A DNA stretch of 64,000 bases from Arthrobacter sp. Soil762. GTDB lineage: Bacteria; Actinomycetota; Actinomycetes; Actinomycetales; Micrococcaceae. The stretch lies in assembly GCF_001428335.1 (NCBI RefSeq), contig NZ_LMSG01000020.1:78078-142077 (forward strand), written 5' to 3'. The position numbers were made by a program, and so were the translations under genes. A model generated the notes under the pieces. That model made no database searches and was not told where the DNA came from. It saw only the letters and a list, made by a program, of their open reading frames with translations. Positions 17,334 through 27,260 of this stretch are shown here, piece after piece; position 1 is the stretch's first letter; every line of letters starts with the position of its first letter.

Positions 17334-19841
17334 ATGAGCGCATCACCACGCGTTGTCATCATCGGCGCCGGCATCGTCGGCACCAACCTCGCGGACGAAC
17401 TCGCCACCCGCGGCTGGACCAACATCACGGTGGTTGAACAGGGGCCGCTGGAGCTGGCCGGCGGTTCCACTTCGCACGCCCCCGGCCTCGTCTTCCAGAC
17501 CAACCCGTCCAAAACGATGACCGAATTCGCCAGCTACACGGTGGACAAGCTGCTCTCCCTCAAGAACGACGGAGAGTCCTGCTTCAACCAGGTGGGCGGC
17601 CTTGAGCTGGCCACCACCGAGGCGCGGCTGCAGGACCTCAAACGCAAGCTCGGCTACGCCACGTCCTGGGGCATCGAAGGCCGGATCATCGACCCCGACG
17701 AGTGCGAGAAGTATTACCCGCTGCTGAACACCGGGGCGCTTGCCGATGGCCGCCGCATCCTCGGCGGCCTTTACGTCCCCACCGACGGCCTGGCCCGCGC
17801 GGCCCGCGCGGTCCAGCTGCTGATCAGCCGGGCACGCCAGGCCGGCGTGACCTTCCTCGGCTCCACCGCCGTGACCGGGATCGAACAGGCGGGCGGCAAG
17901 GTCACCGGCGTCGAAACGGCCGACGGCGTGATCCCGGCCGACATCGTGGTGTCCTGCGCCGGCTTCTGGGGCCGCGAACTCGGCAAGCTGGTGGGCCTGA
18001 AGGTCCCGCTGCTGCCGCTGGCGCACCAGTACGTCAAGACCACCCCGCTGAACGGGCTGCGCGGAGTCAACGATCTTCCCAACGGGGCCAGCAAGCCCAT
18101 CCTGCGCTACCAGGACCGCGACCTGTACTTCCGCGAGCACGGTAACCGGATCGGCATCGGCAGCTACGCACACAAGCCGATGCCCGTGGACATGGAACAG
18201 CTGCCCCGCGTCGGCGCGGAGGAGATGTCCGATCACCACATGCCTTCCCGCCTGGCCTTCACGCTGGAAGATTTCGCCCCGGCCTGGGAGGACTGTCAGG
18301 ACCTGCTGCCGGCCCTGCACGCAACCCAGATCAATGACGGCTTCAACGGCATCTTCTCCTTCACTCCCGACGGCGGTCCGCTGATGGGGGAGTCGCCCGA
18401 CGTCGGGGGCTTCTTTGTTGCCGAGGCTGTCTGGGTCACCCATTCGGCCGGCGTGGCCAGAGCGATGGCCGAGCTGCTGATCGAGGGCCAGTCACGGACC
18501 GACCTGCACGGCTGTGAGCTCAACCGCTTCGAGAAGGTCCAGACGTCCGACCAGTACGTCAGCGAAACGTCGCAGCAGAACTTTGTGGAAATCTACGACA
18601 TCCTGCACCCGCTGCAGCCCAAGGAATCCCCGCGGGACCTGCGGGTCAGCCCGTTCAACGCCCGGCAGAAGGAGCTCGGGGCGTTCTTCCTGGAGTCTGC
18701 CGGCTGGGAGCGGCCGCACTGGTTCGAGGCCAACCGCGGCCTCCTCAACGAACTGCCGGCCGAATGGCAGGCGCCGGAGCGGGACGAGTGGGCGGCAATG
18801 TTCCATTCTCCGATCTCCGCCGCCGAAGCGTGGAAGACCCGCACCGCCGTCGGGCTTTATGACATGACGCCGCTGAAGCGGCTGGAGGTCAACGGGCCGG
18901 GTGCTCAGGCACTGCTGCACCGCCTGAGCACCGGCAATATCGCCAAGAAGCCCGGTGCCGTCACCTACTGCCTGCTGCTGGCGGACGACGGCGGCATCCG
19001 CAGCGACGTGACGGTGGCCCGGCTCGCGGAGGAGCAGTTCCAGCTGGGCGTGAACAGCAACGTGGACTTCGACTACCTGCGCGTCGAGGCCAGGAAGCAG
19101 TCGGCCGCGAATCCCGCCCAGTGGGTGCACGTCTCCGACATCACGGGCAGCACCTGCTGCATCGGGCTGTGGGGGCCGCTGGCACGCGAGGTGATCGGCA
19201 AGGTCAGCGGGGACGACCTCACCAACGACGGGCTGAAGTACTTCCGGACCAAGGAAATCTCGGTGGGCGGCATCCCCGTCACGGCCATGCGGCTCTCCTA
19301 CGTGGGCGAGCTCGGCTGGGAGCTGTACACCACTGCCGAGTACGGGCTGAAGCTCTGGGACCTGCTGTTTGAGGCCGGGCAGGAGCACGGCATCATCGCG
19401 GCCGGGCGTGGTGCCTTCAACAGCATGCGGCTCGAGAAGGGCTACCGGCTCTGGGGCACGGATATGACGTCCCAGCACCACCCCTATGAGTCCGGCCTGG
19501 GCTTCTCGATCGCCAAGGACAAGGAGGGCTTTGTGGGCCGGGAGGCGCTGGCCGCCCGCAAGGAGCAGCCGTCCACCCGGGCGCTGCGGTCCCTGACTGT
19601 CGACGACGGCACCTCCGTCGTGCTGGGCAAGGAACCGGTGTACGTGGCCGGGGAAGCCGTTGGTTACGTCACCAGCGCCGCCTACGGCTACTCGGTCCGC
19701 AAGCCGATCGCGTATGCCTGGCTTCCGGCGTCGGTCTCTGTCGGTGATTCCGTGGAAATCGAGTACTTCGGGAAGCGCATCGCCGCGACCGTCACGGCCG
19801 AGCCGCTCTTCGATCCCGGCATGGAGCGCCTGCGCGGCTGA
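17334..19841 (+). CDS. dmg: Dimethylglycine oxidase
   Basis: Bifunctional flavoprotein (835 aa) that oxidises N,N-dimethylglycine to sarcosine and transfers the C1 unit to THF. The N-terminal DAO-type half has the FAD motif VVIIGAGIVGTNLADELA (about 7-24), with STSHAPGLVFQTNPSKTM just after it. A conserved His in this part of the family carries covalent FAD. The C-terminal half is a GcvT-like folate domain (for example RLSYVGELGWELYTTAEYGL). The whole sequence closely resembles the Arthrobacter globiformis enzyme as I remember it. ATG 17334 follows AGGAG, 36 bases after purU, suggesting co-transcription. Confidence 0.95.
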   Translation: MSASPRVVIIGAGIVGTNLADELATRGWTNITVVEQGPLELAGGSTSHAPGLVFQTNPSKTMTEFASYTVDKLLSLKNDGESCFNQVGGLELATTEARLQDLKRKLGYATSWGIEGRIIDPDECEKYYPLLNTGALADGRRILGGLYVPTDGLARAARAVQLLISRARQAGVTFLGSTAVTGIEQAGGKVTGVETADGVIPADIVVSCAGFWGRELGKLVGLKVPLLPLAHQYVKTTPLNGLRGVNDLPNGASKPILRYQDRDLYFREHGNRIGIGSYAHKPMPVDMEQLPRVGAEEMSDHHMPSRLAFTLEDFAPAWEDCQDLLPALHATQINDGFNGIFSFTPDGGPLMGESPDVGGFFVAEAVWVTHSAGVARAMAELLIEGQSRTDLHGCELNRFEKVQTSDQYVSETSQQNFVEIYDILHPLQPKESPRDLRVSPFNARQKELGAFFLESAGWERPHWFEANRGLLNELPAEWQAPERDEWAAMFHSPISAAEAWKTRTAVGLYDMTPLKRLEVNGPGAQALLHRLSTGNIAKKPGAVTYCLLLADDGGIRSDVTVARLAEEQFQLGVNSNVDFDYLRVEARKQSAANPAQWVHVSDITGSTCCIGLWGPLAREVIGKVSGDDLTNDGLKYFRTKEISVGGIPVTAMRLSYVGELGWELYTTAEYGLKLWDLLFEAGQEHGIIAAGRGAFNSMRLEKGYRLWGTDMTSQHHPYESGLGFSIAKDKEGFVGREALAARKEQPSTRALRSLTVDDGTSVVLGKEPVYVAGEAVGYVTSAAYGYSVRKPIAYAWLPASVSVGDSVEIEYFGKRIAATVTAEPLFDPGMERLRG

Positions 19842-19857
19842 GTTGCCGCCTGGGCCT

Positions 19858-19897
19858 CGGTGGTTGAGCTTGTCGAAACCCGGCAGGCTCAACCGTG
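19858..19897. repeat. REP-like repeat after dmg
   Basis: GGTGGTTGAGCTTGTCGAAACC (from 19859) is followed by CGGCAGGCTCAACCG. The arms GGTTGAGC and GCTCAACC can pair over 19862-19894, between the end of dmg and the HNH gene. Confidence 0.75.
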
Positions 19898-19934
19898 TCG
19901 CTTGAATGTCAGACCCTCCCGCGATGATGGGTAT

Positions 19935-21671
19935 ATGGGTAGAGAAGCGGTGGCGAAGGCATTTGCGGATATCAATGCCGCCGTCGCTGTGCTTACTGCC
20001 GAGATTAACGGGAACGGCTCGGGGGGCGCAGTTGATGCCGACCCGCTGCGGGGCGTGGCGGATATTTGCCTGGACATCCTTGCCGGGACCGCCGGGTCGG
20101 AGCCGCGGTTTGCCGCGGTGAAGGCCCAAGGTGCGGCGAAGTACACGGAGATAATGCAGTCGATGGCACCTCCCACCGCGTGGGAGCAGGCGCAGGAGAT
20201 CGCAGTAGCTGCGGAGATCGCGTGCGTCCTGACCATCGGGCCGCGCGCGGCGAGTGCGTTGCTGTCCGAGTCCCACGAACTCACCACCCGCTTGCCGCTG
20301 ACCCTGTCCGCCCTGCAGGGCGGCACCATTTCCTGGCAGCACGCCCGAGCCATGGTGGACGAAACCGCCGGCCTCGATCCGGCCGGCGCCGCGGCACTGG
20401 AAGCGCATTTCCTGGACCCGAACGCACCGAACCCGGACGCGCCGAACCCCGCCCGCGGCTGCCCGGCCGGGGAAATGCCCGCCTCCCGGTTCCGCCACAA
20501 TGCCCGCATCTGGCGCGAACGCCACCACACGGAGAGCATCGAGAAGCGCCACGCCAAAGGCGTCCTGGGCCGGCGGGTCGAATACATGCCGGACAAGGAC
20601 GGCATGGCCTGGCTCTCGGCCTACCTTCCCGCAGACCAGGCGGCAGCGATCTGGAACCGCACCACCGCCCTCGCTCGTGGTCTGCAGGGCCCCGACGAGA
20701 ACCGCAACCTCACCCAGCTCCGCGCCGACACCTTCGCCACCGCACTCCTCGGCGGCGGAAACGGCCGCAGTCTCGGCCACGGTGGGGACGCGGGGAACCC
20801 CGGCAAAGTCCCCACGCCCCGGGCCGAGGTCCTGGTGACGGTGCCCGTGTTCTCCCTGCTCGGCGCCACCGATGAACCGGCCATGCTCAACGGGTACGGC
20901 CCGATCCCACCGTCGATGGCAAGGGACCTCGTCGCCAACGGAGCAGACTCGTTCTACCGGGTCCTGGTTGACCCGCGGGACGGGGCCTCGCTGGAGATCG
21001 GCCGCAAGAGTTACCGGCCCAGCAAAGCGATGCGGCGTTGGCTCCGGATGCGGGACGGTCGATGCCCTTTCCCGGGATGTTCAAACCAGTCCCTGGACAA
21101 CGAAGCGGATCACGTCCTCGCCTGGCATCGGGGCGGAACCACCGGCGTATCGAATTTGGGCCAGCCATGTCCCCGACACCACCGGCTCAGACACACCAGC
21201 GCCTGGAGACCCACGCCGGCCACCAAGAACGAGCCACCCGGCTGGACTTCACCCTCCGGCCGGCACTACAAAAGCGAACACCAGGACTGGGAACCACCTC
21301 ACTGGCCCGGTGAACAAAAACCGGAACCCAAGCCGGAACCCAAACCGGAGCTGAAATCCGTGCTGACATCAGACGGGCGCCGGTGCCCGGCGCCGCCTGA
21401 AGGCCGCGGTCATCCCGACTTTGTCCACAAATGCACTCTCCCTGGGAGAGAAAGGCTTGGAGCGTTTCCTCCACACCGCCGTCTGACAAGTGCCCGAAAG
21501 CAGCGTGTTCCCGGTCTCGACTCGGCTGAGCACTTGAACGAACGTGGAGGCGGGCCGTTGGCTTTTCCTCGGCTCTTTGGCCGTACCCATGGTTGCCGCG
21601 GGCCGGAACGGGTACAACTAAGTGATGACGACTTCCCTGGTGCTTGGTCCCATGATGCGGTATGTGGATGA
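19935..21671 (+). CDS. DUF222/HNH endonuclease-domain protein, apparently missing its own stop
   Basis: Actinobacterial 13E12-like protein. An N-terminal DUF222 region (about 25-330) is followed by an HNH nuclease domain near 360-420: CPFPGCSNQ, EADHVLAWHRGGTTGVSNLG and CPRHHRLRHT. Its function in the cell is unknown; many copies occur in Arthrobacter-type genomes. I chose ATG 19935, because the upstream in-frame codons come from the REP repeat. After the Lys-Pro-Glu-repeat tract near 21310-21350 the frame runs on for about 105 unrelated residues and overlaps the next gene by 50 bases. A one-base shift inside that tract would give a TGA at 21352, the likely original end. Confidence 0.75.
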   Translation: MGREAVAKAFADINAAVAVLTAEINGNGSGGAVDADPLRGVADICLDILAGTAGSEPRFAAVKAQGAAKYTEIMQSMAPPTAWEQAQEIAVAAEIACVLTIGPRAASALLSESHELTTRLPLTLSALQGGTISWQHARAMVDETAGLDPAGAAALEAHFLDPNAPNPDAPNPARGCPAGEMPASRFRHNARIWRERHHTESIEKRHAKGVLGRRVEYMPDKDGMAWLSAYLPADQAAAIWNRTTALARGLQGPDENRNLTQLRADTFATALLGGGNGRSLGHGGDAGNPGKVPTPRAEVLVTVPVFSLLGATDEPAMLNGYGPIPPSMARDLVANGADSFYRVLVDPRDGASLEIGRKSYRPSKAMRRWLRMRDGRCPFPGCSNQSLDNEADHVLAWHRGGTTGVSNLGQPCPRHHRLRHTSAWRPTPATKNEPPGWTSPSGRHYKSEHQDWEPPHWPGEQKPEPKPEPKPELKSVLTSDGRRCPAPPEGRGHPDFVHKCTLPGRERLGAFPPHRRLTSARKQRVPGLDSAEHLNERGGGPLAFPRLFGRTHGCRGPERVQLSDDDFPGAWSHDAVCG

Positions 21672-23346
21672 GACCTCGGCGAGCATCTGGGTGGAGACCC
21701 GGAGCGATTCCCGCGTCACAGTCCGGGCCGGACAGCAGAGCTGGGTGGCGCGTACTTTCGCCGTGCACGGCCACCATTACGCGCTCGTGGAGGCGGACGG
21801 AATTGAGCCTGGATCAGTGCTGCCCTACACCCTGGAAATCGACGGCGAACACGTCTGGCCCGATCCGGCATCAGAGTTTCCGCCGCCGGTGATCGCGACG
21901 CTGAAACCCGGCAAGCCGTTGCGCCTGGCCTACGGCTCCTGCCGCACGAGTGTCCCGCACGACGCGACGGGCAACCGGACGCACGGCGTCGACTCGCTCC
22001 GCGCCTATGCACTGGCGATGGCCTCGGGCGACAACCGGCCATGGCCGGACCTGGTGGCCTTCCTCGGAGACCAGGTGTACGCCGACCTGACCAGCGAGCA
22101 GATGCAGCAGTTCATTCGCGCCCGCCGCGACATCAACGAGCCGCCCGGCGAGGAGCTCAAGGACTACGAGGAATATGCCCACCTCTACAACCTTGCCTGG
22201 TCCGACCCCGCGAACAGGTGGTTGCTGTCCACGTTGCCCAGCGCCATGATCTTCGACGACCACGACATCCGCGACGACTGGAACGCCTCGCTGAGCTGGA
22301 AAAGGGAGATCGAAACCACCTCATGGTGGCACGGGCGGATTGTCTCAGGGCTGGCCTCCTACTGGGTCCACCAGCACCTGGGAAACCTGTCGCCGCAGGA
22401 GCGGCAAAACGATGCCATCTGGCAGCGGATAGCCGGCCATCAGGGCGAGGCTGAACCCGACATCAGCGCTGAACTGGACAGCTTCGCGGAACGCGCAGAC
22501 CGGGACCCGGAATCCTACAGATGGAGCTTCTGCCGGGATTTCGGGGATACCAGGCTGATCGTGGTGGACTCCCGCGCCGCCAGGAGCCTGGCGCCGGAAA
22601 GCCGTGCCCTTCTTGATGATGCGGAGATGGCCTGGCTCGACGGCCGGATGCGCGGCGGATTCCGCCACCTGCTGGTGGCAACGTCGCTGCCTTTCCTGCT
22701 GCCGATGGGCCTGCACCACGTCGAGTCGTGGAATGAGGCCGTTTCAGAAGGTGCATGGGGGAAACGCCCCGCCCGGGCAGGCGAGAAGCTGCGCCAGGCG
22801 GTTGACCTGGAACACTGGGCCGCCTTCCAAAAAAGCTTCCGGCAGGTGGCCTTGATGGCGGCCGAGGTGGCCGATGGCAAACGCGGCCCGTCCCCGGACA
22901 CTGTCACCTTCCTTTCCGGGGACGTGCACTTCTCCTACGTGGCGGAGGTAGTGCGGTCATCGGGCAGCCGGATCATCCAGGCCGTCTGTTCCCCGATCCG
23001 AAACCCGCTTCCCCGGCTGATGAGGTACTTCGGCGCCGTCATGGCTTATGGCCTGGCTACACCGGTGGGTGCCCTGGTTGCCCGCTCGGCACGGGTACCG
23101 GACCCGCCGTTCCGCTGGGCACGCCTTGAGGGGCCCTGGTTCAACAACAACCTGGCCAGCCTGGAGGTGGTCCCGGAGGGGCTGAAGCTGTGGTGGCAGA
23201 CCGGTGTGGTGGACGACGGCGACGAACTGCACCCGCGGCTCGAACGGGTGGCATCCGTTACTGTGGCCTCCCGGGAGGAAGGCGGGAAGCCACCAGCCGG
23301 GCGGGGTCTGGACAGGCTCACCCGCCGGCGCGCGGAACGAACCTAG
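21622..23346 (+). CDS. PhoD-like metallophosphatase family protein
   Basis: A 574-residue protein (start GTG 21622, or ATG 21625) with an N-terminal beta-sandwich-like part and a PhoD-type metallophosphoesterase core. Metal-ligand motifs visible in order are LAYGSCR, AFLGDQVYAD, IFDDHDIRDDW and TFLSGDVHFSYVAEV. No signal peptide is evident, which departs from secreted PhoD enzymes and suggests a cytoplasmic phosphodiesterase or phosphatase of this superfamily. The substrate cannot be read from sequence. Its 3' end overlaps the convergent PhzF gene by 4 bases. Confidence 0.82.
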   Translation: MMTTSLVLGPMMRYVDETSASIWVETRSDSRVTVRAGQQSWVARTFAVHGHHYALVEADGIEPGSVLPYTLEIDGEHVWPDPASEFPPPVIATLKPGKPLRLAYGSCRTSVPHDATGNRTHGVDSLRAYALAMASGDNRPWPDLVAFLGDQVYADLTSEQMQQFIRARRDINEPPGEELKDYEEYAHLYNLAWSDPANRWLLSTLPSAMIFDDHDIRDDWNASLSWKREIETTSWWHGRIVSGLASYWVHQHLGNLSPQERQNDAIWQRIAGHQGEAEPDISAELDSFAERADRDPESYRWSFCRDFGDTRLIVVDSRAARSLAPESRALLDDAEMAWLDGRMRGGFRHLLVATSLPFLLPMGLHHVESWNEAVSEGAWGKRPARAGEKLRQAVDLEHWAAFQKSFRQVALMAAEVADGKRGPSPDTVTFLSGDVHFSYVAEVVRSSGSRIIQAVCSPIRNPLPRLMRYFGAVMAYGLATPVGALVARSARVPDPPFRWARLEGPWFNNNLASLEVVPEGLKLWWQTGVVDDGDELHPRLERVASVTVASREEGGKPPAGRGLDRLTRRRAERT

Positions 23347-24182
23347 CCAGCAGGAACCTCATCGGCCAGGTGCACAGTCCCTTCGAGGTACGGCACGCAC
23401 GTGCCGGAGAGCAGGGTGCGTTCCCCCTCCACACGGCAGAGCACGGTCCCGCCGCGTGCCGAGAGCTGGCGGGCGGCCAGCACGGTGCTGCCCAACCTGC
23501 CGGCCCACAGCGGTGCCAGCTGGGAGTGCGCCGAACCGGTCACCGGGTCCTCGTCGATGCCCGCCCGGGCACCAAAGAACCGTGAGACGAAGTCGTAGCC
23601 GGTTCCGTCACCCGCCGCGGTGACGACGACGCCACGCACCGACAGCTTCGCAAGCGCCCCAAAATCGGGGGTCAGGGTGCGAACGGTCTCGGCATCCTTG
23701 ACGACGTGGATGAGGTCAGTTGCCAGGAAGGCTTCGAGCGCTGGAACTCCGAGGGCTTCGGTGACGGAGGGGTCGATGGCCACCGGTTCAGGCGTCTCGG
23801 ACGGGAAGTCCAGGATGAAGCCGTCGCCGTCGCGCTCCACAAACAGCCAGCCGCTGCGGCTCCAGAACTGAAGCCGTTTGGCGTCAGGATGGACGTCTGT
23901 GAAGAGGTAGGAGGCTGTGGCCAGGGTAGCGTGCCCGCAGAGGTCCACCTCAATGGCCGGTGTGAACCAGCGAAGGTGATAGGCGGGCTGCGCGAAGTCG
24001 AACGGCGTGGCGTTGTCCGGGATGTCCGCCACGATGAAGGCCGTCTCGGAGAGGTTGTTCTCCTCGGCCAACTGTTGGAGGACACTGTCAACCAGCCAGC
24101 CCTCCAAAGGCATTACGGCTGCTGGATTCCCCTCGAAGGGCTTGGTGGCGAAGGCGTCGATCTGGATCAGGGGTATGTGCAT
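23343..24182 (-). CDS. PhzF family isomerase/epimerase-like protein
   Basis: A 279-residue protein of the PhzF superfamily. It begins IPLIQIDAFATKPFEGNPAAV and carries NNLSETAFIV, with the Glu that is catalytic in PhzF, plus the second-half motif IDEDPVTGSAHSQLAPLWA. Two diaminopimelate-epimerase-like halves are expected. The reaction is not predictable; many members act on small amino acid-derived substrates. I prefer ATG 24182, preceded by GAAAGG, over an in-frame GTG three codons upstream. It is convergent with the phosphatase gene. Confidence 0.85.
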   Translation of the reverse strand: MHIPLIQIDAFATKPFEGNPAAVMPLEGWLVDSVLQQLAEENNLSETAFIVADIPDNATPFDFAQPAYHLRWFTPAIEVDLCGHATLATASYLFTDVHPDAKRLQFWSRSGWLFVERDGDGFILDFPSETPEPVAIDPSVTEALGVPALEAFLATDLIHVVKDAETVRTLTPDFGALAKLSVRGVVVTAAGDGTGYDFVSRFFGARAGIDEDPVTGSAHSQLAPLWAGRLGSTVLAARQLSARGGTVLCRVEGERTLLSGTCVPYLEGTVHLADEVPAG

Positions 24183-24274
24183 GCCTTTCACCGTAGCGGC
24201 AAACTGGACTGCAAAGTTAGAGCCAGTTTGAAGAAGTGGCCTGCTGGCCCAGGCCTGGGCAGGCAGGCCCGGGC

Positions 24275-26596
24275 TCAGCCGCCGGCGTGTGGCTCGAACC
24301 GGACGAACATTGCTTTGAAGCCGGGGGTGTTGGATTCGCGGGCGACGTTTTCCTTGTGGACCAGGGCGTTGGCTTCGGGGAAGTACGCGGCGGCGCAGCC
24401 CTTGGCTGTGGGGTAGGCGACGAGCCGGAATTTGTCGGCCTGCCGGTCGTGGCCGCGGAAGGTGCTGACCACGTCTACGAGGTCGCGGTCCTTGAAGCCG
24501 AGTTGTGCGAGGTCTTCGGGGTGGACCAGGATCACGCGGCGGCCGCCTGAGATGCCGCGGTAGCGGTCGTCGAGGCCGTAGAAGGTGGTGTTGTATTGGT
24601 CGTGGCTGCGGATGGTCTGGAGGACCAGGTGGCCGTCGGGCGGGGTGAGGTATTCGAGTGGGCTGACGGTGAAGCGGCCGCGGCCGATGTCCGTCTTGAA
24701 GGAGCGGGTGTCCCGTGGCGGGTTGGGCAGCACAAAGCCGTTTTTGGTCCGGATCCGGGTGTTGAAGTCCTCGAACCCGGGCAGGACGCGGGAGATGTGG
24801 TCACGGACCACGTCGTAGTCCCCGGCCATGGCCTTCCAGTCCACAAGGTGGTCCGGCCCGAAGGTGGACTCCGCCATCCGCGCGACGATGACCGGTTCGG
24901 CGAGCAGGTGCTCGGAGACCGGCGCCAGCCTGCCTTGGGTGGAGTGGACCACGGACATGGAGTCCTCCACGGAGAGGAACTGGGCGCCCTTGGGATGTTT
25001 GTCGTCCTTGTCCGTCCGGCCCAGTGTTGGCAGGATCAGCGACGTGCGCCCGTGCACCACGTGGGACCGGTTCGGCTTGGTGGAGATGTGCACCGTCAGG
25101 CCGATCCGCTGCATGCCCGCTTCGAGGGTTTCGGTGTCCGAGCAGGCGAGTGAGAAGTTGCCTCCCATGGACACAAAAACGTCCACGTCGTCGCGTTCGA
25201 AGGCCTCCATGGTTTCGACGGCGTCGTAGCCGTGGTGCCGCGGGGACGTGATCCCGAACTCGGTGTCCAGGGCGTCCAGGAGCCAATCCTTGGGTTTTTC
25301 CCAGATGCCCATGGTCCGGTCGCCCTGGACGTTGGAGTGGCCGCGGACCGGGCAGGCCCCGGCGCCGGGCTTGCCGAAGTTGCCCTGCAGGAGCAGGACG
25401 TTGACCATTTCCTTGATGGTGTCCACCGAGTGCGGCTGCTGCGTCACCCCGAGGGCCCAGCAGAAAATAGTGGCTTTGGACCTGACCAGCATCCCGGCCA
25501 CGGCCTCGATCTGTACCCGGGGCAGGCCCGTCGCCTTCTCGGTCTCGGCCCAGTCCAGCTCCTTCCGGGCGTCACTGTAGGCATCGAACCCGTTGGTTTG
25601 CGCGTCAACAAAGGAACGGTCGACGACGGTGCCCGGGTTCCGTTCCTCCTCCGCCAGGAGCAGGTGGCCCAGTGCCTGGAACAGGGCCAGGTCACCGCCG
25701 ACCTTGATCTGAAGGTACTCATCGGCCAGCGGCGTTCCGCCGCCGACGACTCCGGAGACGGTCTGAGGGTCCTTGAAGTTGAACAGCCCGGCCTCCGGCA
25801 GCGGGTTGACGGCCACCACCTTGCCGCCCTTGTCCTTACACTCCTTCAACGCCGAGAGCATCCGGGGGTGGTTGGTGCCGGGGTTCTGCCCCACGACGAA
25901 GATGAGTTCGGAGTCGTGGATGTCTTCCAGGGACACGGTGCCCTTGCCGATGCCGATGGTCGGGTTCAGCGCCGAGCCCGAAGATTCGTGGCACATGTTC
26001 GAACAGTCCGGCAGGTTGTTCGTGCCCAGGGCCCGCGCGAACAGTTGGTACATAAACGCCGTCTCGTTCGCGGTCCGGCCGGAAGTGTAGAAAACGCACC
26101 GGTCCGGGGTGGAGGCGCGGATGTGTTCACCGATCAGTTCGAAGGCTTCGGCCCAGGAAATCGGCGAATAGCGGGTGTCGCCTTCCCGGATCACCACCGG
26201 TTCACTGAGCCGGCCCTGGTTGCCCAGCCAGTACTCCGTTTTCCCTGAGAGTTCGGCGATCGAATGCTTCGCCCAGAACTCCGCCCCCACGGTCCGGAGG
26301 GTGTTCTCCTCGGCCACGGCCTTGGCGCCGTTCTCGCAGAACTCGGCTGCTTTGCGCTTCGTGGCCGATTCCGGCCAGGCGCAGCCGGGGCAGTCGAAAC
26401 CGCCCTGCTGGTTCAGCCGCAGCAGGGACTGCGCCGTCCGGGTCACCCCGGCCTGGGCCACGGCACGTTCCAGGGCCACCAGCACGGCTTTGACTCCGGC
26501 CGCTTCCGTTTTGGGCTTGTGGACTTCGAGGTTGTCCTCGTTGATGTCCGCAACGGGGGCGGGCTGCTTGCCGAACTTCACTGAACCGACCTTCAT
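24275..26596 (-). CDS. Molybdopterin oxidoreductase of the FdhF/YdeP type, possible formate dehydrogenase
   Basis: A 773-residue molybdopterin-dependent enzyme. It has the YdeP-family start region FDCPGCAWPES, without the full four-Cys 4Fe-4S motif of classical formate dehydrogenases. SNMCHESSGSALNPTIG lies in the Mo-binding region where FDH-H has selenocysteine. C-terminal molydopterin-dinucleotide signatures include HDQYNTTFYGLDDRYRG. Being next to the mycothiol-dependent formaldehyde oxidation genes, it could oxidise formate to CO2 at the end of the C1 route. That role is inferred, and YdeP-type proteins are poorly characterised. Confidence 0.85.
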   Translation of the reverse strand: MKVGSVKFGKQPAPVADINEDNLEVHKPKTEAAGVKAVLVALERAVAQAGVTRTAQSLLRLNQQGGFDCPGCAWPESATKRKAAEFCENGAKAVAEENTLRTVGAEFWAKHSIAELSGKTEYWLGNQGRLSEPVVIREGDTRYSPISWAEAFELIGEHIRASTPDRCVFYTSGRTANETAFMYQLFARALGTNNLPDCSNMCHESSGSALNPTIGIGKGTVSLEDIHDSELIFVVGQNPGTNHPRMLSALKECKDKGGKVVAVNPLPEAGLFNFKDPQTVSGVVGGGTPLADEYLQIKVGGDLALFQALGHLLLAEEERNPGTVVDRSFVDAQTNGFDAYSDARKELDWAETEKATGLPRVQIEAVAGMLVRSKATIFCWALGVTQQPHSVDTIKEMVNVLLLQGNFGKPGAGACPVRGHSNVQGDRTMGIWEKPKDWLLDALDTEFGITSPRHHGYDAVETMEAFERDDVDVFVSMGGNFSLACSDTETLEAGMQRIGLTVHISTKPNRSHVVHGRTSLILPTLGRTDKDDKHPKGAQFLSVEDSMSVVHSTQGRLAPVSEHLLAEPVIVARMAESTFGPDHLVDWKAMAGDYDVVRDHISRVLPGFEDFNTRIRTKNGFVLPNPPRDTRSFKTDIGRGRFTVSPLEYLTPPDGHLVLQTIRSHDQYNTTFYGLDDRYRGISGGRRVILVHPEDLAQLGFKDRDLVDVVSTFRGHDRQADKFRLVAYPTAKGCAAAYFPEANALVHKENVARESNTPGFKAMFVRFEPHAGG

Positions 26597-26642
26597 TGGA
26601 CTGCTTTCACTGGATCACATGGGCATTACTGGGCTGGTCTCA

Positions 26643-27260
26643 CTAGGCCAGCTGCGCCAGCGTCTCCTGCTCGGCCCCGATGGTGGTGTTGTCGCCATGG
26701 CCGGTGCGGACCACAATACCGGGCGGGAGCGTGAGGAGGCGTTCGCGGATGGAGGCGAGGATCGTGGGGTAGTCGCTGAAGGACCTGCCCGTGGCGCCCG
26801 GACCGCCGTTGAATAACGTATCTCCCGTGAAGACCGTCCCTTCGCCCTCCAGCAGGAAACAGGTGGAGCCGGGGGAGTGGCCGGGCGTGTGGATGGCCCG
26901 CAGGGTGGCGCCGCCCACCGCGAACACTTCGCCGTCGCTGATGCTGTTCTCTGGCTGCTGGTCCGGGTAGACCTGCTCCCACAGGACCAGGTCATCCGGG
27001 TGCAGATGGATGGGCGCTTGCACGGCCTCGGCTACGGCACGCGCGGCGCCGATGTGGTCGTTGTGCGCGTGGGTCAGCAGGATGGCCAGGACCTTCCGGC
27101 CGCGGACCTGGTTGATGATCGCGGCGGCGTCGTGCGGGCAGTCGATGATCACGCATTCGTCGTCGTTGCCCACGATCCAGACGTTGTTGTCCACGTCCCA
27201 GGTGCCGCCGTCGAGCGCAAAAGTGCCAGAGGTGACCAGGTTTTCGATGGTGACTGTCAT
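26643..27260 (-). CDS. Metallo-beta-lactamase fold hydrolase, candidate S-formylmycothiol hydrolase
   Basis: A 205-residue cytoplasmic MBL-fold hydrolase with the binuclear metal motif THAHNDHIGAA (about 64-74), a later HTPGHSPGS His, GDTLFNGGPGATGR and the terminal GHGDNTT. It starts 4 bases inside the mycothiol-dependent dehydrogenase gene, so the two are translationally coupled. In actinobacteria, oxidation of S-hydroxymethyl-mycothiol gives S-formyl-mycothiol, which needs a thioesterase. This gene is the natural candidate, since MBL proteins of this type (glyoxalase II-like) cleave thioesters. Known: fold and coupling. Inferred: substrate. Confidence 0.85.
   Translation of the reverse strand: MTVTIENLVTSGTFALDGGTWDVDNNVWIVGNDDECVIIDCPHDAAAIINQVRGRKVLAILLTHAHNDHIGAARAVAEAVQAPIHLHPDDLVLWEQVYPDQQPENSISDGEVFAVGGATLRAIHTPGHSPGSTCFLLEGEGTVFTGDTLFNGGPGATGRSFSDYPTILASIRERLLTLPPGIVVRTGHGDNTTIGAEQETLAQLA

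Noticed and set aside
19860..19934. Extension of the HNH protein starting MVELVETRQAQP
   Set aside because: These codons are the translated REP-type repeat; the ATG at 19935 gives a normal family start.
18492..20780. 762-residue minus-strand reading frame across dmg and the HNH gene
   Set aside because: It is antisense to two well-supported genes, with Gly/Arg/Asp-rich composition typical of shadows in GC-rich DNA.
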